Positions 57,497-62,349 of a DNA stretch of 62,349 nt are shown here, piece by piece. Below the pieces are notes generated by a model. It searched no databases and was not told the origin of the DNA. It worked only from the letters and a program-made list of their open reading frames with translations. The first letter of the stretch is position 1; the number at the start of each line of letters is the position of its first letter. The position numbers and the translations under genes were made by a program. Source of the DNA: a virus; IMG/VR virus record IMGVR_UViG_3300028388_005459, positions 1-62,349 of that record; one strand, written 5' to 3'.

Positions 57497-57689
57497 AATC
57501 AATTGAGAATGCGCAACAGATGCTAAAAATCGCGCAATTTTCCGTGCTGCATTCTCGCTCAATTGCCTGGCATTTATATATGGTGTCAACGTCGAAGTCG
57601 TCTGGAAGGGGAGTTTTGTAATCTTCATATCGCCAAGGGCAATTTTCCATAAACTCTTCAAAAACCGTCATAAAATCTTTTTCTGCCAT
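57489..57689 (-). CDS. Cys-containing small protein, 66 aa
   Basis: The ATG at 57689 follows AAGGAGAAAAAAC. The protein has MAEKDFMTVFEEFMENCPWRYEDYK and, near its end, CQAIERECSTENCAIFSICC. The Cys pattern continues in the next frame (57278-57496), as if the two were one Cys-rich domain. A promoter lies 24 bp upstream. Confidence 0.5.
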   Translation of the reverse strand: MAEKDFMTVFEEFMENCPWRYEDYKTPLPDDFDVDTIYKCQAIERECSTENCAIFSICCAFSIDFD

Positions 57690-57712
57690 TGTTTTTTCTC
57701 CTTTCGTCTTTC

Positions 57713-57741
57713 GTTATAGCCAGAAATGCGAGAATCAAAAA
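57713..57741 (-). promoter_or_regulatory. early promoter, TGGCTATAAC core
   Basis: TATAAC at 57713-57718 with CTGGC before it, 24 bp upstream of the start at 57689. The -35 is weak (TTTTTG at 17 bp). The 57720-57897 stretch upstream has no convincing gene. Confidence 0.5.
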
Positions 57742-57897
57742 GGGTGGCCGCTCTCGATCTTTTGAAGATCAAGACTTGCGTCTTTTGGCAACCTGCATTG
57801 AGGGGGCAGCTTTTCGCTTCACGACACAACACCACAACGAGTTGGAGCCAGAAAAGCTGCGATTGCAATTACCCAAAAGAACGGCCATAAATCAAGC

Positions 57898-58197
57898 TCA
57901 GCTTGCTGAGCGAGTTTCCGCTTTGTTTTCTCTGTCAAGATATGATTGCCAGAGGTCCTCTCCTTCTGACAATGCGTTTTCATCTTTTTGGAAGGCAAGG
58001 ATTCCGATCTTGATTCGCGTCCCATTGAGGCTGGGATTTTCGTTGTCGTCAAGCATTAATGCCGGCTCTGATTGAAGCTCAACAAAGCCTAGCCTAAAAG
58101 AGGGTTCTTCGGTTAAAATACTCCCGATAAGTTCGATGAGGCTTGTTGCCTCTTTTGGTGTTAATTCTGTTTTGTAAAAAGGTGCAGGCAACAGCAT
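57898..58197 (-). CDS. hypothetical protein, 99 aa
   Basis: The protein has YKTELTPKEATSLIELIGSILTEEPSFRLGFVEL, then LDDNENPSLNGTRIKIGILAF and a helical acidic end. It starts after GGAGGTGGAAG, 10 nt downstream of the SbcD-like gene. No family is recognised. Confidence 0.5.
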   Translation of the reverse strand: MLLPAPFYKTELTPKEATSLIELIGSILTEEPSFRLGFVELQSEPALMLDDNENPSLNGTRIKIGILAFQKDENALSEGEDLWQSYLDRENKAETRSAS

Positions 58198-58207
58198 CTT
58201 CCACCTC

Positions 58208-59107
58208 CTAGAGTTCTGCTTGCTCTACTGCTTGCCAGATTTTGTTGGCGATTGGCTTTTCAATCTTGTTCGTCGTAATATGCGCTTCAAGATTGCGTTC
58301 AAAAGAGATTTTCCCTCCTCGCCCTTTTTTGATTTGATCGATATAAGCAGCGAATTTTTCCTTTTTCTGTTTTTCCTTTTCCTCCTCCTCTTTCGAGACA
58401 AAGACGCTTTCTGAAGGAGCAATTTTGAGGAAAATTCTTTTGTATTCCTTCGTCTTTGTATTATAGCAGACAACGGAGGGCTTGTGATCTCTTTGATCGA
58501 TTCTCATCCGCATAAGGCTCCCGGGGCTGATAAGCGTTGTTTTGCCAATCTTTTTTTCAAACGATTCATGGTTGTCACCCACCACAATCAGTTCATATCC
58601 TCTATTTTTTTGAATAAATGAACGCGCAAGACTCGCGCCTTTCATGTCTGTTTTTTCCGCGGTCACAAGCCGGTGGCAGACGAGAATTGAACTTGAGGAG
58701 TTCTTGGGAAAATCTTCTCCATAGTCGACGAAATCAATCCCGATTTTTTGAAAATGCGCGCGCGCGGTCTCACTTCCATGAACGCGTCTTGCTGCTGACA
58801 AAACCCCCAAGGGAGAGTCCTCCCAATTTGACGCGTTATTTCCTGGCAAATCGTGTTGCCCGGCGATAGAATAGACCCTGACTTCTGGGTATTCAAAATT
58901 CAAGATATAGAGCACGTTTCTTACAAGCCAATGTCTTGGCGCATCAGAATGAAAAAAGTCGCCTGCCACAATCAAAGGCGCGCTTTTTTCTTGACAAAGG
59001 TCAAGAATTTGAGAAACCTTGCTCCATTGCGCACGTAAATAATCGTCAATGCGCTTTCGTGGCGCGCTTTGTCGAATATGCAAATCAGCGGCGAAAACGA
59101 TATTCAT
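58208..59107 (-). CDS. SbcD/Mre11-like nuclease
   Basis: The 299-residue calcineurin-like phosphoesterase has FAADLHIRQ (metal Asp-His), LIVAGDFFHSD, AGQHDLPGNN and LVVGDNHE and ISPGSLMRM motifs of the SbcD/Mre11 family. It should process ends together with the split SbcC ATPase. The gene overlaps the N-terminal SbcC half by 4 nt, so they are co-translated. Confidence 0.88.
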   Translation of the reverse strand: MNIVFAADLHIRQSAPRKRIDDYLRAQWSKVSQILDLCQEKSAPLIVAGDFFHSDAPRHWLVRNVLYILNFEYPEVRVYSIAGQHDLPGNNASNWEDSPLGVLSAARRVHGSETARAHFQKIGIDFVDYGEDFPKNSSSSILVCHRLVTAEKTDMKGASLARSFIQKNRGYELIVVGDNHESFEKKIGKTTLISPGSLMRMRIDQRDHKPSVVCYNTKTKEYKRIFLKIAPSESVFVSKEEEEKEKQKKEKFAAYIDQIKKGRGGKISFERNLEAHITTNKIEKPIANKIWQAVEQAEL

Positions 59108-60018
59108 TTTTTTATTCCTTGCCCGCAGAGGGGACAGATGTTTGGCATCGTCTTTTTTAAGGTCTCTTCAAGGTCGACGCGCTCCTCTACAAGCGCTTCC
59201 CTCTGCTGCCTCAGGTCTGCGCTCTTGTCGATCAAAGACGATAGCTCGTCAAGGCCTTTCTCGAGATTTTCGATTTCCTTGATCTGGTTTTCGATGGTGT
59301 TGAGCGCGCTTTTCGCATTCGTCAAATCATCTTGGTCAAGTTGCTCTCTTTTCTCCAGCAGCGCTTGCTTATGGTCAAGCAACCCTTGCAGTTCGCTTTG
59401 TTGAGATTCAAGCGCCCTTATTTCTCGGTCGAGATTTTCGATGGCACTAAACGCGCCCTCTGCCTCGTCAAGATATTTAAGCTCGTTCCTTTCCTCTTTG
59501 AGCTCGTCAAGGCTTTCTTTTTTGTCCATGAGCTTTGATTTTAATCTTCTCGAAGCTCGGGAAATATTTGTCAGTGAGCTATCGGCTTTGTCGAGATTCG
59601 CAGCCTCATTTATTTCTTTGGCTGCGGCCGGAGGGCTCAGGCTGACGAGGAAAGGAGAGTCGAATTGAAATTGGAAATTGATTGAGTTTAGGTTAACGAA
59701 CTTTTCAACGTCGGCGGGTATATTCGCGCCCTTCCAACTCTTTTCTCCCTCTTCCGTTTTCAAGGAAAATTGATTAACTTTTCCTTTCTCTTTTGTAACG
59801 ACTCCATCATCAAATTCGATGGTTATTTTCGATTGTTTTTCGCGAGCGTGAATATAAGCGTCTCCACTCGGGCGCCCGAATTGAATCAGTCTGAGCGCTT
59901 TTAGTATCGAGCTTTTGCCAGAATCACTCGCTCCGACAATCGCGTTTACGCCCGGGCCCAATTCAATGCTCGAATTAACATGGCTTTCAAACCCTTGGAG
60001 ATGAATTGTCCTGATCAT
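59104..60018 (-). CDS. SbcC/Rad50-like ATPase, N-terminal half
   Basis: The 304-residue protein begins with IHLQGFESHVNSSIELGPGVNAIVGASDSGKSS (Walker A), continues with FDSPFLVSLSPP (Q-loop region) and a long coiled coil, and stops in NICPLCGQGIKK, the CxxC zinc hook. Normal SbcC would go on through the second arm and C-terminal lobe. Those parts are missing here and the C-lobe is coded at 56242-56853. It overlaps the membrane protein upstream by 4 nt. Confidence 0.85.
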   Translation of the reverse strand: MIRTIHLQGFESHVNSSIELGPGVNAIVGASDSGKSSILKALRLIQFGRPSGDAYIHAREKQSKITIEFDDGVVTKEKGKVNQFSLKTEEGEKSWKGANIPADVEKFVNLNSINFQFQFDSPFLVSLSPPAAAKEINEAANLDKADSSLTNISRASRRLKSKLMDKKESLDELKEERNELKYLDEAEGAFSAIENLDREIRALESQQSELQGLLDHKQALLEKREQLDQDDLTNAKSALNTIENQIKEIENLEKGLDELSSLIDKSADLRQQREALVEERVDLEETLKKTMPNICPLCGQGIKK

Positions 60019-60176
60019 TTTTTATCAATCTCGACAAGCGACCACAAGGAAATCGCGACAATAGAAATCCCCGCTAAATTGAGGTATGGGAAAAGAGATC
60101 CATTGCTTATCGAGATCGCAAGACCCAGCGAGATCAAGCCCCCGATTGAAAGGTATCTTATTCGTCGTCCCTGCAT
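60015..60176 (-). CDS. small membrane protein, two helices, 53 aa
   Basis: The ATG at 60176 follows TGGAGGAAAT, and TGA overlaps the next ATG. Two hydrophobic segments (LSIGGLISLGLAISIS and LNLAGISIVAISLWSLV) are separated by a short loop. It lies between nuclease and SbcC-like genes. Function is unknown, and the gene is too short for usual cut-offs. Confidence 0.55.
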   Translation of the reverse strand: MQGRRIRYLSIGGLISLGLAISISNGSLFPYLNLAGISIVAISLWSLVEIDKK

Positions 60177-60640
60177 ATTTCCTCCATTTTTTCGTCAATG
60201 ACTTCCTGAACTGTCCCTTGAAATTCATGCGCTCGTGCGCCACCTAACGCGATATCGTAAATGGCGAAAAAAATTTCAGCTTCGAGCAGCACGAATCTTG
60301 ATTTGAATCTTTTGGTTTTTAAGAATACAAGCCAAAATGGAAAGCGACTTTTCTTGGCGTTGTCTCTTGCTTGACGTATCGCAGCTTGCCAACCAATATG
60401 CTCCCCGCTCTTGCATTCGATCCCAAATGGGAAGGCCTCTCGCGCCGCTCCGCGCAGAATAATGTCCACGCCCGTCTGCGCTCCGGGACGAGATTCAATA
60501 TCCTCATCCTTGCCACAAGAGATCCCGGTGATTTGGGATATTCTCTGCGCCGTCCATTGCTGAAGCTCCCTTCCTTTTGTTTTCGCAGAGGCAACAGAGA
60601 TACGCTGGCGCGCTCGTTTTTTCCCGTCGTTTCTCTGCAT
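60158..60640 (-). CDS. PD-(D/E)XK nuclease, resolvase-like
   Basis: The 160-residue protein has KGRELQQWTAQRISQITG, then IESRPGAQTGVDIILRG and FGIECKSGEHIGWQAAIRQA, giving the E...D...ExK pattern of PD-(D/E)XK or VRR-NUC-like Holliday-junction nucleases. The start at 60640 follows AAAGG, 2 nt after the RecA stop. It probably resolves recombination intermediates. Confidence 0.72.
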   Translation of the reverse strand: MQRNDGKKRARQRISVASAKTKGRELQQWTAQRISQITGISCGKDEDIESRPGAQTGVDIILRGAAREAFPFGIECKSGEHIGWQAAIRQARDNAKKSRFPFWLVFLKTKRFKSRFVLLEAEIFFAIYDIALGGARAHEFQGTVQEVIDEKMEEICRDDE

Positions 60641-60641
60641 G

Positions 60642-61715
60642 CTAAAACCTTTTTTTCCTGCGGGGTTTAAAGGCAAGCTCGATCTCTTCCCAAAGGTCAA
60701 TGACTGTTTCTCGGAGATCGCTTTCTAAATCATTTTTTTCGACAGTCTCGATTGCCTTAGATAGCGTCCCGCCTAGCTTGTCGTGCCCAAGAGCAAAGCC
60801 TCCAGTCAAGCGCTTGAGGAACTTCAGATTCTCCGAAATGTCGTCAACGCCGTAATCAAAGCGAATAGAGACGGGCGCCTCACGGTAAGGCTTCCCAACG
60901 GATGATTTTACCACCTCAATTTCAAATTCCGTGCCAACTGTTTTCTTTACTGTATGTCCGCGAATCGTTTTTTCCTCTTGTTTCTTTTTCATCCAGTTGA
61001 TTTCGAGCCGCAAACTGAATTGATGCAGCGCAGCAGTAGAGGTCCCCGCCGCCTTCGTCTTTTTCGCCCACGGAAGAGTCGTCATATTTGCTCGTATCTG
61101 GTTCGAACAGACAGCGAGAATGGATTCAGATCGTATCAGCGGCGCGGTCCGGCGTATCTGCTCCGTGAAAACTGCGGCGCGTCTCGCGCCAGAATAGCCG
61201 CCTTCTGTATCGGGCTCGTCGAGGCTGGCAAGAGAGTCGATCAGCGCGACGCGGAAAGGGGCGTCTTCTCTTTTCCATCCCTCTCTTAAGTGCTTGAAAG
61301 AGTCGAAAATTGAATTGGTTGATTTTACGGGGTTCTGAGGGTATTCAACTCCTTTGTCTTTATGCGGGATCTTGAATCCAAAAGTCTTGGCGAATGGGGG
61401 GTCAAGTCGCCATTCTGTATCATTATACCAGACTTCAGCGTTTTCTCGCTGCGCTTGTCCTGCGATTTGCAGTAGCAAGACTGTTTTGCCTGCGCCCGGA
61501 GGCCCGAATATTTCTGCCATGATCCCCATCGGGAGACCGCCGCCCCGAATTCTTTCTCCGGAGATTGCGAGATCGAGCAACGTGGAGCCGGTAGACATTA
61601 CATAAGAAAAATCTCCATCGTATTGGATTTGCGTCTCTTCCTCTGTCCATTTTTCAAGTTGTTTGATGCTTGACTTCTCGCTTTGCGCGGGCTTTTTGCT
61701 ATCTCCTCTTTTCAT
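60642..61715 (-). CDS. RecA/UvsX-like recombinase
   Basis: The 357-residue recombinase has STLLDLAISGERIRGGGLPMG, Walker A FGPPGAGKTVLL, VWYNDTEWRLD, ALIDSLASLDEPDTEGGYS (Walker B) and AVCSNQIRANMTTLPWAKKTKAAG for loop 2. It catalyses strand exchange with the UvsY-like mediator. The start at 61715 follows AAAGGG. An upstream start at 61745 has a weak site. Confidence 0.88.
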   Translation of the reverse strand: MKRGDSKKPAQSEKSSIKQLEKWTEEETQIQYDGDFSYVMSTGSTLLDLAISGERIRGGGLPMGIMAEIFGPPGAGKTVLLLQIAGQAQRENAEVWYNDTEWRLDPPFAKTFGFKIPHKDKGVEYPQNPVKSTNSIFDSFKHLREGWKREDAPFRVALIDSLASLDEPDTEGGYSGARRAAVFTEQIRRTAPLIRSESILAVCSNQIRANMTTLPWAKKTKAAGTSTAALHQFSLRLEINWMKKKQEEKTIRGHTVKKTVGTEFEIEVVKSSVGKPYREAPVSIRFDYGVDDISENLKFLKRLTGGFALGHDKLGGTLSKAIETVEKNDLESDLRETVIDLWEEIELAFKPRRKKRF

Positions 61716-61962
61716 TCTTGACCCTTTCTGCCTGCCATCTTTCAAGCAATCTGAGCGCCTGTTCGTCTCGCTCTCGTAGGCCTTTGAGCGCGACGAGCCA
61801 GCGCTTGTGATCGATATAATATGGAGAGGTTAACCCAGTCCCCGCCATCTTTCTGCCCAATCGATATTTTTTTGACCAGGCCAGAACAGTCTGCCGAGTC
61901 ATGGGGAACCCCCACGACTCGGCAATTTCCACGGCCTCTTTGGTCGTGATAAGACGGTCCAT
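61699..61962 (-). CDS. MerR/excisionase-like HTH protein, 87 aa
   Basis: The protein has LITTKEAVEIAESWGFPMTRQTVLAWSKKYRLGRKMAG, the winged-helix pattern of MerR/excisionase-type DNA-binding domains, and a helical basic C-terminus. The start at 61962 overlaps the stop of the ssDNA-binding protein (TGATG). It may regulate the early block. No integrase is present for an excisionase role. Confidence 0.65.
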   Translation of the reverse strand: MDRLITTKEAVEIAESWGFPMTRQTVLAWSKKYRLGRKMAGTGLTSPYYIDHKRWLVALKGLRERDEQALRLLERWQAERVKNEKRR

Positions 61963-62349
61963 CACGCGCCTTTTTCGATCTTGTCTTTTTCGATGGCGCA
62001 GGCCTCGAACGTTTCTTCAGGGCAGGTTTGGCATTCTTCGTATTCATTGCAATCATGGCCAAATTTGTAGCCCGCCGGGCATTCTCCGCCGCTGTCGCTG
62101 TCGCTGTCGCTGTCGTCGTCTTGATTGAGATCAAGAGCCTTTGTGAGTTCTTCGACCAGGAACGTTTTGCGTTTGCGCTTTGTCTCGATCCCGAAATCCT
62201 CCGCGAGCGCTTTCAGGGCGGGGAGGTTCAGCTCCTCGAGTTCTGCCACCGACTTTGGCAAATCGTCGTCTTCGTTGTTGGCGTCGTCTTCGTTGTTGGC
62301 GTCGTCTTCGTTGTTGGCGTCGTCTTCGTTGTTGGCGTCGTCTTCGTTG
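61962..62349 (-). CDS. gp32-like ssDNA-binding protein, C-terminal part
   Basis: The frame is open to the window edge, where six-residue NNEDDA repeats (18 bp each) form an acidic linker. A helical SAP-like segment follows (LEELNLPALKALAEDFGIETKRKRK), then a poly-Asp/Ser tract, and GGECPAGYKFGHDCNEYEECQTCPEETFEAC ends the chain, like the tails of several phage ssDNA-binding proteins. It completes the gene at 1-819 across the circular junction. Confidence 0.65.
   Translation of the reverse strand, partial: NEDDANNEDDANNEDDANNEDDANNEDDDLPKSVAELEELNLPALKALAEDFGIETKRKRKTFLVEELTKALDLNQDDDSDSDSDSGGECPAGYKFGHDCNEYEECQTCPEETFEACAIEKDKIEKGA
62275..62349. repeat. 18-bp tandem repeats at right window end
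   Basis: GTTGGCGTCGTCTTCGTT-type units repeat to the last base and encode NNEDDA. The window probably ends here because assembly could not pass the repeat. Confidence 0.85.

Noticed and set aside
57819-58052. 77-residue minus frame ending in a hydrophobic segment
   Set aside because: It overlaps the better supported gene at 57898-58197 for most of its length and lacks a ribosome site. The 178 nt to its left hold only a small AGATC-type hairpin and the promoter at 57713.
58457-58466. TATAAT-like site within the SbcD gene
   Set aside because: It lacks the TGGC context and a -35 at normal distance, and lies inside a coding frame.
61699-61962. Excisionase of a temperate phage
   Set aside because: The helix-turn-helix resembles excisionases, but no integrase, attachment core or repressor was seen.
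1-62349. tRNA genes or CRISPR arrays
   Set aside because: I found no T-loop/acceptor patterns supporting a tRNA and no regularly spaced repeats with unique spacers. The repeats present are coding microsatellites and kelch units.

Overview
The window is a 62.3 kb tailed-phage genome with siphovirus architecture (lambda-like tail tube protein, frameshifted tail-assembly chaperones, 1017-residue tape measure). It appears complete or nearly so. The two window ends fall inside one minus-strand gene, a gp32-like single-stranded-DNA-binding protein whose N-terminal part lies at 1-819 and whose C-terminal part lies at 61962-62349. This suggests a circular or circularly permuted genome cut open in a low-complexity repeat. 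The paired inner and outer spanins point to a Gram-negative host. I cannot name the host. I saw no integrase, excisionase-integrase pair, C1-type repressor, tRNA or CRISPR array, so the phage is probably strictly lytic.

The layout is two opposed blocks. The minus-strand block runs from a strong sigma70-type promoter at about 22.53-22.56 kb leftward to position 1, then across the ends from 62.3 kb down to 55.2 kb. Its 22.2-16.5 kb part carries small Cys-rich proteins, a sigma-factor-like protein, a DUF932-like protein, a SNF2/HARP helicase and a primase. The 16.3-13.2 kb part has a replication-initiator-like protein, a small protein and a RepA/DnaB-like helicase. Between 13.2 and 8.1 kb lies a 7-deazaguanine DNA-modification cassette: queD, queE, a histone-like protein, queC, folE, queF and dpdA. 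Then come a sliding clamp, a DNA polymerase III alpha subunit with a family 4 uracil-DNA glycosylase fused at its C-terminus, a MazG-like protein, a clamp loader, a UvsY-like mediator and the single-stranded-DNA-binding protein. Across the ends the block continues with RecA/UvsX, a PD-(D/E)XK nuclease, an SbcD-like nuclease and an SbcC/Rad50-like ATPase whose N- and C-terminal halves are separate genes about 2.3 kb apart.

The plus-strand block (22.8-55.2 kb) is the late region. Its order is: methyltransferase and small zinc proteins; terminase, portal, MuF-metalloprotease fusion, scaffold/protease and capsid; a five-gene putative sugar-modification cassette (34.6-37.7 kb); connectors, tail tube, chaperones and tape measure; tail tip, fibre and kelch-repeat proteins; then a cysteine peptidase, GH108 endolysin, holin and spanins. 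The tail-tip and fibre region (about 42.8-53 kb) differs by eye in word usage from its flanks, as if exchanged from another phage.

The parts fit one strategy. The phage brings a nearly autonomous replisome (polymerase, clamp, loader, helicase, primase, initiator, SSB) and a T4-style recombination set. It makes preQ1 from GTP and probably inserts it into its DNA to evade restriction. The minus-strand genes are read from a family of similar promoters sharing the core TGGCTATAAY, and several intergenic gaps hold G+C-rich hairpins.
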